From: a virus | DNA length: 64,000 nt | Direction: 5' to 3' (one strand) | IMG/VR virus record: IMGVR_UViG_3300031857_000149 | Location: 1-64,000 of that record | Shown here: positions 55,601 to 62,479 of the stretch, piece by piece | Position numbering within the stretch: position 1 is the stretch's first letter | Layout: each line of letters begins with the position of its first letter | Position numbers and translations under genes: made by a program | The notes under the pieces: generated by a model | What the model was told of the DNA's origin: nothing | The model's input: only the letters and a program-made list of their open reading frames with translations | The model's database searches: none

Positions 55601-58600
55601 GTAGCGCCAATTCCAGCATCACATAACCTAAATCTATCATTGTCAATTGATAGAATATAGTATTGATTTGATGTTGATAATCCAGAAATTGCTTGTCCCG
55701 AACAAGAATATTGAACAATTTCTCCACTTTTAAATCCATGATTTTTGAATTTAATATATGAAAATTCTTTACTAATATTCTCTGACTTGACGGGAAGATT
55801 TTTATACTCAAAATCTGACCCAGAATTAATTATATTAATTTTTGTAAGTTTATTTTTTCCTGTGTACGTTACAAATTTATGAGTTCCTTTAGTATTGGAC
55901 GTGGTAAATCCTACAGTGTTAATTCCAGAGATATAATCTTCATAATCTTCGTATATTTTAATAGTTTTATTGTTCAGTACTTTTGCATAATACAATCCAT
56001 TTGATTGCAAAATACCCAAAGTATTTAAATTTGATCCTTGGTACTTACCAATACCAATGGATAGATTTGAATTGTTATTATATACAATAGTTTCACCATC
56101 TCTAAAATTATGATTAGTTTGGAAAGTAATTGTATCGTCAATAGTATCAATTCCTCCACCATAAAATACTTCTCTAGCATCAAAAAATACTTGCCTGAAC
56201 TCCTTTACTATAACAGGTTCTAATAGTAGTCCCTTACCATTTCCTCCAGTAATGTCTACAGATAAAACTTCACCAATATCAAATTCTTGGGGTTCAACAA
56301 TAATTTCTTCTAATTTTCCTTTTAAAATTGGTTCAGCATATGCAGTTGATCCAACAGATGGGTTAGAAATTGATAGTACTGGTGGGTTTACAAGATCATA
56401 TCCAAATCCACCATTAAAAACTTTAATTTCTTTAAGTGGTCCATAATATACTTTATCATCAGATTTGTAATTGACAATTTCTACACCATTACATAAAATT
56501 CCTGTTGATCTATTTCCTAAAGTTTCAACTTCAGTAGTTGGAGTTAAATTACTAGTATTTGGAAATTTTTTGAGTAATTTTTGTGGACCAAGAAATTTAT
56601 TCTTCTGAGAAAAAAGAGTAAAAGTATGTTTTCCGTTTATACCATCCGGATCTTCAAACTGCACACATTCACCCGTGGCAATGAATGCCTTAGATTGATA
56701 TAATTTAATTTTATTTTTTTGTGCTAAAACTTCAACGTGATATACCCCAGTATCAACTCCAGAAATATTATCATATTCCGGAGAATAGTATATTGTATCC
56801 CCAGTTATAAATGGCACATTTTGCCCAAAAGATAAAACAGTATATTTGTTAGTTTCTGGATCTAATACTTGGATAGATGATGATGATACTGATGCTGAAT
56901 GAATACTTGTTGAAGCAAATGATACTGTTAATGGGTATGATGGTAAAGAATTTGATGCAACGTAAAAATATTCATTATTTTCATTATATACGTTTAAAGT
57001 ATCTGCTAATAATGAGTTATTTCCAAACTTTTTACCAAATAAATCTGGGTCAGTTAAACTATTAGCCTTTTTTAATTTTCTTCGGATATCGTAAGAAACG
57101 GTACTTGGAGTAAATCCAGGAGCACTAAGGGATACGTAAATTGCTGAAGATATTCCAGTAACAGTTGCATTTGAATACGCAACAACTTCAGTTCCTCGGT
57201 TTAAAATGTCAACCTTATCATCAATATTTAAACTAGATTTATCAGTACTACTATAAAGTTTAAATTGAGATCCATTGATAGTTTCAACTTTATATCTAAC
57301 AGAGGTATTATAGACCCAAGAATTTGCAAAAACTTGTTTAAAATTTTTATTTTCAGTAGGATTTTGAATTATTTCTCCAAGATTACTTACATAAATTTTT
57401 TCACCTTCGGTTGCGAGAGAAGTATCTTCAATTGTAACATATTCGGAAAGAACCCCAGTAATTCTAAATACTACCTTTTTATCAATATCTCCATCTTCAT
57501 ACCCATAATACAAATCATTTGTCCTAATTTCCGATTTAGGACTAATTGCACTAGTAATTCCTACACACCCAAAAAATTGATTAATTGTTTTTTCAGTATA
57601 AGTAATTGTATTACCCAAACACATTAGAGTTCCAGTTTTTGGAAATCCAATAGTAGAATCTACTGTGATTATTGATGCACCAATTGAAACGTTTTCTACT
57701 ACTCTATTAACTGGAGTTACTATAAAGTTACCCCTAATATCAGTTTCATCAGTATATCCAACAAATAAGGATAATTTAAAGTATTGTTTTTGCCCCTCTC
57801 GGATAATTTCTACTTCAGAAACAGATGCCTTAGTATTTGAATCTGATTCTTTAAATATAATTTGACCAACTAAATTATCAGGATTACCACTTATTACATC
57901 TATAACAATTATTTCCCTTCTTTCAAATTCAGCAGAAGATGGTTTTATGATAAATTTTTCTAGGTCAATGACTTTGGGATTAACATCGTATAGTACATTA
58001 AAAAGAATTCTAAAAGATTCTTCGGTTCCCTTTGCCTGATAAAAGTTTTTTGCCTGCTTAATGAAATTATTTACGTTAAGTTCGGGAACAAAATTGAGAT
58101 TTTCTAATCCAGGAGTCAATAAAAACTTAATTTTTTTATAAAACTCTTTTAAGAATAAGGTACTTAGGTTTTTAACACTAGAAGCGGATTGGTGGGTTGC
58201 ACTTTGACTAGAAGTAAAAACAAGTTCTCCATACTTATCATACTCAGTCACACCACTAAATCCACGTATACAACCAGTAAATGAATTGGTTGTTATTCCC
58301 GTATATGTAATTATTTCATCATTAATTTTAAATAATCCATATTGTTGGGGATACCCTTTGGTTGAACCGACATTAATAGTTGTTGTAGTTGAATTAACTA
58401 ATGAAGTTGTAGAAGTAAGTCCGGAGAGAACCTCTGGAGTTAAGTTATCAAGTTTTATGTATTGGTCAAGATTTTCTGCAATATCAGTAGGACCACCTTG
58501 ATACTCTTGTGAAATATAATATTGAGTTAAAAAATCTACAGATTTTGGACTTTCTGAAACAACAAATGATGGAAGTTGATTCTCTACAATTTCTTGTACT

Positions 58601-58632
58601 TTAATTCTAGTTTCAAACCCAGTTGCTATCAT
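46693..58632 (-). CDS. gp7: Giant gp7-like baseplate wedge protein (3979 aa)
   Basis: Nearly four times T4 gp7 (1032 aa). Residues around 185-250 (FIKQAKNFYQAKGTEESFRI, LFNVLYDVNPKVIDLEKF) match the T4 gp7 C-terminal part FFESRSYDFYSTKGIEASYK, and LVGQIIFKE follows as in T4. After this core the chain is modular: about five copies of a 75-aa repeat, many G-x-G-Y modules, and a YHYH-type domain at about 1225-1320. The C-terminus ends DIQRRGFGLRSTGALRKDLG. Its place between gp6 and gp8 is that of T4 gene 7. The extra modules probably extend from the baseplate; binding to host surface is inference. Confidence 0.85.
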   Translation of the reverse strand: MIATGFETRIKVQEIVENQLPSFVVSESPKSVDFLTQYYISQEYQGGPTDIAENLDQYIKLDNLTPEVLSGLTSTTSLVNSTTTTINVGSTKGYPQQYGLFKINDEIITYTGITTNSFTGCIRGFSGVTEYDKYGELVFTSSQSATHQSASSVKNLSTLFLKEFYKKIKFLLTPGLENLNFVPELNVNNFIKQAKNFYQAKGTEESFRILFNVLYDVNPKVIDLEKFIIKPSSAEFERREIIVIDVISGNPDNLVGQIIFKESDSNTKASVSEVEIIREGQKQYFKLSLFVGYTDETDIRGNFIVTPVNRVVENVSIGASIITVDSTIGFPKTGTLMCLGNTITYTEKTINQFFGCVGITSAISPKSEIRTNDLYYGYEDGDIDKKVVFRITGVLSEYVTIEDTSLATEGEKIYVSNLGEIIQNPTENKNFKQVFANSWVYNTSVRYKVETINGSQFKLYSSTDKSSLNIDDKVDILNRGTEVVAYSNATVTGISSAIYVSLSAPGFTPSTVSYDIRRKLKKANSLTDPDLFGKKFGNNSLLADTLNVYNENNEYFYVASNSLPSYPLTVSFASTSIHSASVSSSSIQVLDPETNKYTVLSFGQNVPFITGDTIYYSPEYDNISGVDTGVYHVEVLAQKNKIKLYQSKAFIATGECVQFEDPDGINGKHTFTLFSQKNKFLGPQKLLKKFPNTSNLTPTTEVETLGNRSTGILCNGVEIVNYKSDDKVYYGPLKEIKVFNGGFGYDLVNPPVLSISNPSVGSTAYAEPILKGKLEEIIVEPQEFDIGEVLSVDITGGNGKGLLLEPVIVKEFRQVFFDAREVFYGGGIDTIDDTITFQTNHNFRDGETIVYNNNSNLSIGIGKYQGSNLNTLGILQSNGLYYAKVLNNKTIKIYEDYEDYISGINTVGFTTSNTKGTHKFVTYTGKNKLTKINIINSGSDFEYKNLPVKSENISKEFSYIKFKNHGFKSGEIVQYSCSGQAISGLSTSNQYYILSIDNDRFRLCDAGIGATSVENYNRKNYSKFQSTGTGYHSFRYPKIELNVRISNPVGVITATPYVRGSLVGTYLYDGGSGYGSNILNLHKKPSVKIKNGKNALVTPIISNGSIVGASVQSRGTEYYSVPDIIVEGDGVGAKLKAVIIDNRLTKVIIIQGGSGYSSASTSIKVKSAGYGVFLECAVRDLKINNYKKFGQEILINREEYTEYGYVGYSTNIGKIVFGDQRNSNPSNPYHSPIIGWSYDGCPIYGPYGYSDPENNSSAVKILETGYTLDSSLVVNRPSGFENGMFVEDYKFTDSGDLDENNGRFCKTPEFPNGTYAYFAGITTSSSELYEPKFPYFIGNKYNYVPLVENIDSNIDQSFDFNNSTLIRNTLPYKVNDAYSGSDFIIEPNEISNQISVVEYTSKGSVDSFDIIQPGQGYRINDLLEFDNTGTNGGGLSAYVSKIEGKSINKIDTTVEYFPDTIFTWKNDSTIIVKTNKIHGLIDNDNVRITGINSESLSTLIGGEHNISVEETSVTLLSNVPINPILLDNNSIDIYVSSVPTTISVGDSVGIGTVTEVVSVLNVFRENNVIRVNRGSVTGTAHSIGDPVVLLPSTFEIRKSLDKFDSRFNDIVYFNPVESIGVGTTPGIAGTRTFGIGQYIKNISVPTQSIYLPNHPFENAQKVILRKPSEGTQILVADSPNSGSFILPRSGNSEFVYIIKKSKDYIGITTSVGLTTNTSGLFFISNAENNYEYSIESDFQQVKGDIEKITAKITLDEEHTLVSGDVIDLEVKSNQSVGIGTSTFINLKYNSSYDRIIVNPTQFLPSSVDIAEDLINVPNHKFNTGDKVFYSSTGATISGLSTGDYYVFKLNNNKIQLAETYSDLYKSPPQIISFNSVGGTNHTLGFINPKIEVIRNNDLVFSLSDPSLINYKLKLYNDKSFTEEFVSDSSGTVFNIVNVGTVGISSDASLTLRYSEYLPKSLSYTLQKDGEVILPDEDVANYSQISLKSSVYNGKYTIFGITNTSFNVTLKNYPEVLTYTKDNTDLLKYTTKSTSDVGGVNKIRINFAGANYKKLPSFVKINSEAGINAFILPKSNTIGKIANVKILSPGFEYSSDNTLRPESYISPILRITNSDTIDRIEVIDGGKSYVSAPKLILFNPVSKKVVNNATFEAKMGSGSIKSVEIVENPKGLEPIDHNLLATNNSNGIVINEVYSSPAGIITCYLSTPILGFDLAPFGVGDKIFVEGIEKITNGSGFNSEDYDYNFFTITKYVNTNPVQLEYSVSGLTTNAGIAKTFQDAYPIVINYNNYPKFKVVRKNSTFFNQEKLAILEGSDYVLKELFISESSEDYIKVYGAYRLKVGDTIRGKNSGVIATINQIQESYGIFKIGYSLHKNYGWGNNIGFTNEDLQVIPNNDYYQNLSYTIKSPLEYDELINPVNSLLHTSGLKNFADTQIEKNAQTNQPLTTSIESINTIDVTNEVRVDTIFDFDLTKDIYATEDRSKFIRFNAKRLTDYIECRSNRVLSVDDISGAFRNRENVSQTNSIILTYIEAQRYSNLLVIVKDAATQGTKVFEVVLLNNANDLYILEKTNLSNTEVDLGYISAELVNGLVLIYFNPTDPFNIDYDIKILRNRFNTLLGGYGDYGIGFIDLIGSNSVIGSGSTAIIAQNYSSMYVVTQVIDNSTLKMNYFETYLNYDGTNTYTTEVCFDTETSEFSSGNYIGTFSSGISTSGLVFLNFTNKISNPVTIRSQVVGFGSTSLGIGTFRFLSQGQDAGSEKTSKLESNLSAISGISTILSFNCFEINVSKSYIRVGVGSTSALHQLLILQDTSNVYTTQYPFLSIGSQTGIGTFGGEIDGSDNVIIKFYPDAEYDSNEIKIESFSELFYTDIDYLNIPETLTYGTANLDYSISEYNALSGNRLGRDNFEMRYNTIPIFTKTFNPQNSSILNPSTGIFNIQNHFFSDLEELIYIPQSTFRGIDPLPLEISPMMDYTGIVTTILPPTVYVKRLNKDQFKLTTRKELNTTVVFTGLGSGNAHRLEMAKKAEKTIITLNGVIQSPLSNTNIKHELSNNGGGIDDESPFITLSGIGSIAPKDVLQINQEYVTVINVGLGTTNIGPITNIGDFPIVEVKRGTFGSISTNHADSTEVEVLTGGYDIVGNRIYFVDEPKGSGIGVTIDIDTNLLKPVSSFGGRVYLRSDYTNNKVYDDISKQFTGIGQSFTLTANGINTSGIEPGSGILVINGIFQTPTTDNNVGNNYIFEESAGISSVTFTGISSDNGFIITTEKDINQNQLPRGGLIVSLGSTPGLGYAPLVGASVTAVIGAGGSVVSVGLGITDNLGSAYRGVVSIGVTDPNHTGTAASITAIAGIGGTLSFTIHNGGSGYTNTIRILTPEPNYENLPVIGAYRAGIGSTTDTGIGLLLTLDVEPANNGASSLHEVSAFKISRSGYSFQIGDVIRVVGLVTDKSLNSPISNFELTVLSTFTDTCAAWQFGELDFIDPIKDLQNGIRVRFPLVYNGELLSFEKNLNDEDSQLIDLNSVLLIFVNGVIQEPIKNYKFEGGTSVIFVDPPKKEDNVSIFFYRGSRDIDSVLINVLETIKEGDTVQVYKNNYIPETITQDQRKVSTIFSSDIIETGLYIDQGIDEVNSKPLAWSKQKSDLNIGGVNIYKSRDTIEPLVFPSAKVIKSVGKDDIQLFVDNIKFFNYEEDESDIVISKFDALIVQNTNPVAAAITAIVSTSGTIQQLIINDGGNGYTGVSTEIYISSPTNIMISNQYGNLGIGSTAIAIASISNGKISYPITIVNSGIGYTNTNPPTVISPIPKTNIEKIRNIPRFQGTTGIITGITTTTGTNGNPLALKFFTRAFSYQGLNVTYPICVYDTYVGNGVVSINTATSDVIGYGSTFLDNIYYLNSLSVNGEYGEFIVNIHPSTLTTGLSTSGSVDNPCGRFSWGRIFDFDRSVLGNRFEVNLKGYSVDVGLSTFPDIQRRGFGLRSTGALRKDLG
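49580..56812 (-). repeat. Dispersed 75-aa repeat family in gp7
   Basis: Protein-level repeats encoded at about 56610-56812, 55860-56125, 55525-55745, 52975-53190 and 49580-49830. The pattern is NHxF..GD.V.Y, then ISGLSTG.YYV, then KLNNNKIKL, and a closing G..H.F. Examples are NHKFNTGDKVFYSSTGATIS and NHGFKSGEIVQYSCSGQAIS. Spacing is irregular and the copies are diverged at DNA level. Confidence 0.75.
54670..54960 (-). other. YHYH-type domain inside gp7
   Basis: Residues about 1225-1320 of the giant protein. PYHSPIIGWSYDGCPIYGPY followed after a variable loop by NNGRFCKTPEFPNGTYAYF and FPYFIGNKYNY gives the series of blocks that defines YHYH proteins, with His at 1230. Known YHYH proteins are secreted or membrane-associated and of unknown function; the domain here is embedded in a baseplate protein. 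Confidence 0.8.
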
Positions 58633-58633
58633 A

Positions 58634-60568
58634 TTATACCCTCTTTAGTTCTCCGTTTGAATAGCTTGAAGTAACCTTAAACCCAACTCCGGAAATTTTT
58701 TCTCCAGAAGTAATAGTATCCTTAACCATATTTATCTTACTCTTGGAAACATCAAAATATAGATAAAGATCCTTTAGTCCTATAACATCATTAGATTCTG
58801 GAATAGCTTGTATCTCAATAATATTATTACCAAAAGCAGATTCAGTTATATTAATTGTTGATAAAAATATTTCTCCAGTAGTATAATCTACAGTTCCTGC
58901 AGAATTGACAATCACTCTAGATTCATTAGTCTCTTTAATCTCCTTTACTACAGACAAAATTCCCTTACCACTACCATCAAGAGCTCCATCTGAATTTTTA
59001 TTTGGAATATCTGTCAAATAAACAAATTCAGATTCCCCAGGAATTTTGAATCCACTACTTTTAATATTATATCCAATTTCATTAATGTGGAATTGATTTC
59101 CAAAACATAGTTCATATTGAGTAAATTGATTTAATAATGCATTAAGATCTCTTCGCATAATCACTTTAGTAATGTTTGATGTTATTGCACCATCAACATT
59201 ATCGATAACTTGATTTAATTTACTATACTTAAATCTTCCACCAAATTTATTAATATCCAATGATGTGCCGTACTCATTCAAAGTTGATATAACTTTGGTT
59301 CTTAAATCATTTATATTTTCTACTTGAGACGAGTTGTAGTAAATAGATGAATTAATTTCAACATAAAGAATCTTAGGATCAATAATTTTTTGATTGATTC
59401 CACTCAGAGAGTATTGTTTTAGTTTTTGTAGAATAGTATTTTTATCAAACTCTGATATAAAAGTTGCATTTTTTGGTTTGATTACAATCATAACATTACC
59501 AAACTGGGGTGGATCTAATTCTTCTCCCCCAATAACCGCAACGGATTCAGTATTTGGATAAATTTGTTGTATTATTGATTCGTAATCCCTCGATGTAACC
59601 GCTCTGTATTGTGAAGAATACAATCTTGGAGCAAAATATTTAATTGAATCAATAGCTTCTATATCAGCACCATATCTTGCGGACGATGTTGTTGTAAGTG
59701 ATACTGATTCTGGGATTATACTAGCTCCATTTGGATTTTTTACATTACCACTATATTCAAATGATGATGGACCATTACCTTCTTTACCATCAGTAATGAT
59801 ATATGTTGCGGTAATAACAGATCCGTTCTGTAACTTTTTACCAAAGATTCCATCGCCAAATAAAAGTTCATATTTTTCATCTTGAACTTCTTGGAGTAGA
59901 TATACCTCAGAATCTTTAGTAATGTTTAATATATTATCGATTTTTAAATATTCTCTTCCGACTCCAGTATCAAATTGCTCTTTGATCTTTACAACTAACG
60001 TTGCAGTATCAATAAATGAGTTATCTAAAATGAATCTTTGATCCAGTGATCCATCTACTACAAATTGTTTTGTTAAAAATGTTCCTTGATAGACTTCAAT
60101 TTCATCAAATTGTGCAGTCCATCTACCATTAACCGACTCTACGGTTGTTGTAATTGATTCTGGGATAGAAAATATGTATGATGAACGTCTTTCTGATCCA
60201 ACACAAATTAACCCAGGATCTAGTGTTACGGTTGGATATGGAAGTGGTGTTAAAACAGAATTTCCAAAATCAAGAGACAAACTTATTACTGCTTTTGCGG
60301 ATGATCTAGACCTAGGAACATATCCGATGTTTCTAGCAAGAGATACGACATTTTCCCTAATTGTTGCGGAATCCAAAAAGGATTCATTCACAATCATATT
60401 AGAATTAAATGCCGTAATATAAGTATTATACGCTAAAGTATCGATAAGTATAGAAAAATTAGACCCTTCAAAATCAAAATCTGTGAAATTTGAATTAGAT
60501 CTTAGGTAGTCCTTAATTGATGTTTTAATCTGGTCAAAATCCAGATTTGTAAACTTAGTAAAAGGCAT
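58634..60568 (-). CDS. gp6: Baseplate wedge protein gp6
   Basis: Wedge scaffold of the baseplate inner ring. 644 residues (T4: 660). Starts MPFTKFTNLDFDQIKTSIKD, then the gp6/gpJ block SNFSILIDTLAYNTYITAFN, MIVNESFLDSATIRENVVSL and ARNIGYVPRSRSSAKA, as in other baseplate J-like proteins; ITSNITKVIMRRDLNALLNQ lies in the C-terminal part. It is separated from gp7 by 1 bp and from gp25 by 4 bp. Confidence 0.95.
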   Translation of the reverse strand: MPFTKFTNLDFDQIKTSIKDYLRSNSNFTDFDFEGSNFSILIDTLAYNTYITAFNSNMIVNESFLDSATIRENVVSLARNIGYVPRSRSSAKAVISLSLDFGNSVLTPLPYPTVTLDPGLICVGSERRSSYIFSIPESITTTVESVNGRWTAQFDEIEVYQGTFLTKQFVVDGSLDQRFILDNSFIDTATLVVKIKEQFDTGVGREYLKIDNILNITKDSEVYLLQEVQDEKYELLFGDGIFGKKLQNGSVITATYIITDGKEGNGPSSFEYSGNVKNPNGASIIPESVSLTTTSSARYGADIEAIDSIKYFAPRLYSSQYRAVTSRDYESIIQQIYPNTESVAVIGGEELDPPQFGNVMIVIKPKNATFISEFDKNTILQKLKQYSLSGINQKIIDPKILYVEINSSIYYNSSQVENINDLRTKVISTLNEYGTSLDINKFGGRFKYSKLNQVIDNVDGAITSNITKVIMRRDLNALLNQFTQYELCFGNQFHINEIGYNIKSSGFKIPGESEFVYLTDIPNKNSDGALDGSGKGILSVVKEIKETNESRVIVNSAGTVDYTTGEIFLSTINITESAFGNNIIEIQAIPESNDVIGLKDLYLYFDVSKSKINMVKDTITSGEKISGVGFKVTSSYSNGELKRV

Positions 60569-60572
60569 ATGA

Positions 60573-60974
60573 TTATCTTGTTGCCTCTAATAGGAAGGAA
60601 AATTCTTGAGTTGGAACATCTTGCCCCACAATATTAAATGATACAGTTACATCAAATTCATTAGAGTTGGGTTTAGGAATAACAAATATTTGCAAATTTT
60701 CAACTCTTTCTTCATATTTTGCAAGAGTCGATTCGATTTCAAATTGAATTGCCGATGCCGTGGCAACATCGACAAATTCAAAAAGAGAATTATATACATT
60801 GGTTCCCAAATCAGAATTAAAAAACCTTTCGGTTTTACTAGTTTCAACCAAATTACGAACTGCGCGACGAATCGCGTTCTCATTTTTTAAAATTGGAAGA
60901 TCCTTTGTAACTGGATGGGGTTCAAAGGATAAACTAATATCTTTAAATGATCTGGATATCCTTTGAACTGCCAT
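60573..60974 (-). CDS. gp25: Baseplate wedge protein gp25
   Basis: gpW/gp25-family protein that links sheath to baseplate. 133 residues (T4: 132). Key segments are DLPILKNENAIRRAVRNLVE, TSKTERFFNSDLGTNVYNSL, FEFVDVATASAIQFEIESTL, and a final beta region ending FSFLLEATR; the ERF/P pattern is the family hallmark. A perfect late promoter lies 23 nt upstream, so gp25-gp6-gp7 form one late transcript. Confidence 0.95.
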   Translation of the reverse strand: MAVQRISRSFKDISLSFEPHPVTKDLPILKNENAIRRAVRNLVETSKTERFFNSDLGTNVYNSLFEFVDVATASAIQFEIESTLAKYEERVENLQIFVIPKPNSNEFDVTVSFNIVGQDVPTQEFSFLLEATR

Positions 60975-60996
60975 TTTTGGGATAAATTTCTTTTTT

Positions 60997-61004
60997 TATT
61001 TATA
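60997..61004 (-). promoter_or_regulatory. Late promoter TATAAATA (gp25-gp6-gp7)
   Basis: Perfect box 23 nt upstream of gp25, just beyond the stop of the 82-aa gene. Confidence 0.75.
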
Positions 61005-61008
61005 TTCG

Positions 61009-61257
61009 CTACTTCCAAGAACTACCATATGTTGGTTCAGTACCATATTCCCAGTCATCATAGTCTAAATCATTACGAATTTTTTTGTGAATTTCATTTT
61101 GCTCCATTAAATTATGTCTTTGAATGTTCTCATCGTGCATAATTTCACGCATATGAACTTTATTGTCAGTGATTGTATAGTCTGTAATTAGTTTGTTTGT
61201 CCCCCAATTATCGAGCATATAATTGGTGTCTCTATCTGGATTTGGTTGAGTAGCCAT
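61009..61257 (-). CDS. Small hypothetical protein (82 aa)
   Basis: 82 residues, hydrophilic and helical (VHMREIMHDENIQRHNLMEQ, then NEIHKKIRNDLDYDDWEYG), no recognised family. It is bounded by the gp25 promoter and a terminator. A 7-bp inverted repeat (61258-61264 with 61276-61282, CTGTTTT/AAAACAG) abuts its start codon and could shape translation. It might be a minor baseplate or tail assembly protein. Confidence 0.65.
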   Translation of the reverse strand: MATQPNPDRDTNYMLDNWGTNKLITDYTITDNKVHMREIMHDENIQRHNLMEQNEIHKKIRNDLDYDDWEYGTEPTYGSSWK

Positions 61258-61317
61258 CTGTTTTCTGTAAAAAGTAAAACAGAACTTTTAAAGGGGTTGC
61301 TATCCCTTTGTTTACAT

Positions 61318-61355
61318 AAAAAAAGTGATATTAAATCACAAGGATCAATATCACT
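61318..61355 (-). terminator. Rho-independent terminator after the 50-aa gene
   Basis: 9-bp perfect stem (61324-61332 with 61347-61355, AGTGATATT/AATATCACT), 14-nt loop, seven T after it on the minus strand; 18 bp after the stop at 61373. It ends the glycosyltransferase unit. Confidence 0.88.
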
Positions 61356-61372
61356 CTTAGTATATTACTTTT

Positions 61373-61525
61373 TTATTTATTCCCCTGTCCTCTGTATTTT
61401 TTCCTAGCTCCATTGCGAGACGAAGCGGCATATTTGGTTCCTGCTCCATCTCCCTGTCGAGTTTTTTTAGGGGGCCCTGGAGTATAAGAAGTTTTACCAG
61501 TGAAACTACCTTTTGCTTTAGCCAT
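61373..61525 (-). CDS. Small basic conserved cyanophage protein (50 aa)
   Basis: ATG at 61525, TAA at 61373, 50 residues: MAKAKGSFTGKTSYTPGPPK then KTRQGDGAGTKYAAS and a basic end (RNGARKKYRGQGNK). I remember near-identical short proteins in T4-like cyanophages, so this is very probably real. It is 3 bp downstream of the 57-aa gene and before a strong terminator. The basic, Gly/Pro-rich, unstructured look suggests nucleic-acid or ribosome contact; this is inference. Confidence 0.8.
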   Translation of the reverse strand: MAKAKGSFTGKTSYTPGPPKKTRQGDGAGTKYAASSRNGARKKYRGQGNK

Positions 61526-61528
61526 AAA

Positions 61529-61702
61529 TTAATCTCCAATAATCTCAGTTTCAATTTCAGAAGGGTTTGGAGAACCTGACTCATAATATTGTTGTGCCAG
61601 GTCCTCAATGACATCAAAGTATTCCTCCTGTGAAAGGTTGGAATAAATCTTTCTACCTTTACACAGGACGTTGTATGTTTCCGTGCTTGGTCTGTTAGTC
61701 AT
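61529..61702 (-). CDS. Small protein, paralogue of the 62505 gene (57 aa)
   Basis: 57 residues from ATG 61702, which overlaps the glycosyltransferase stop as TGATG; the longer reading from 61753 lies within that gene. The protein MTNRPSTETYNVLCKGRKIY then SNLSQEEYFDVIEDLAQQYY is similar in pattern to the product at 62505-62693 (MNNRVYHIYVKNRCLYHSLP then EEKFTEIWKIVNDFAEI). The two flank the glycosyltransferase. Function unknown. Confidence 0.75.
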   Translation of the reverse strand: MTNRPSTETYNVLCKGRKIYSNLSQEEYFDVIEDLAQQYYESGSPNPSEIETEIIGD

Positions 61703-62457
61703 CAAATAATTCTTGTTTTCTCGTGACCAACTCTGATACGTGGATCGCACCAAATTTCAAATCCTGCTTCCTTTGCATCCAAACAGAAGCTCACATCTTC
61801 TCCACACATATCTTGAACCTCACCAGATTCAAAGACTTGCATCTTAGGAGCAAACCAAGGATACTTCATTTCGGGATGCTCAAAGACACCGTTCTTAATC
61901 AGAAGCCATCCAAAACCGGTATAATCAACGGTGAATGGCTTACGACGCTTGGTGATAGAATCAACGGTTTCGTGATTCATTACACCACCATTGTTACGGA
62001 AATCATCTTCTTCTAACCAGTGTGCAACTGAAGTGGTGTGACCATCTTCTGTGGCATACCAACCTGCAGAAATGTCCTGATCAATTAGAACGAGTTGATA
62101 GAACTTCTCAGTGTTGAAAACGATATCAGAATCGATCCAAAGTTGCCAATCATACTTAAGTTTGCCGTCCCAGGGAATTTGGTCCGGGCCACGTAGAACA
62201 TTTGCACCAAGACACTTACAACGTGCAAAGTTAACCATCGATGAATAGTCTTGTGAAATTTGAATACTTGCACCGTTCTGTACAAGATCAAAACACAACT
62301 GAACAAAACTCTTAAGATAGGTATATGAAACTCCTCTTCCTGGGAGACAGAATACGATTGATTTGCCTCGAATCATTTCACGGGCAAGATCATAATCCCA
62401 TTCCTCTTCCGATTGCTTAGGCGGAGTTTTTGCTTTAACAGTAAATCCTTTAGCCAT
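61702..62457 (-). CDS. Glycosyltransferase-like protein (GT-A type)
   Basis: 251 residues. An N-terminal nucleotide-sugar region (SIVFCLPGRGVSYTYLKSFV) is followed by the metal-binding DxD at 109-111 in YDWQLWIDSDIVF. Further GT-A features are DISAGWYATEDG, FTVDYTGFGWLLIKNGVFE, the acceptor-site GEDVSFCLDAKEAGF and a terminal GHEKTRII, where the His can bind the metal. Cyanophages often carry such enzymes, which could modify virion, host surface or DNA. It is driven by a near-consensus host promoter and sits next to the tail genes. Confidence 0.87.
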   Translation of the reverse strand: MAKGFTVKAKTPPKQSEEEWDYDLAREMIRGKSIVFCLPGRGVSYTYLKSFVQLCFDLVQNGASIQISQDYSSMVNFARCKCLGANVLRGPDQIPWDGKLKYDWQLWIDSDIVFNTEKFYQLVLIDQDISAGWYATEDGHTTSVAHWLEEDDFRNNGGVMNHETVDSITKRRKPFTVDYTGFGWLLIKNGVFEHPEMKYPWFAPKMQVFESGEVQDMCGEDVSFCLDAKEAGFEIWCDPRIRVGHEKTRII

Positions 62458-62479
62458 AATAGAAATTAATTACTTCAGT

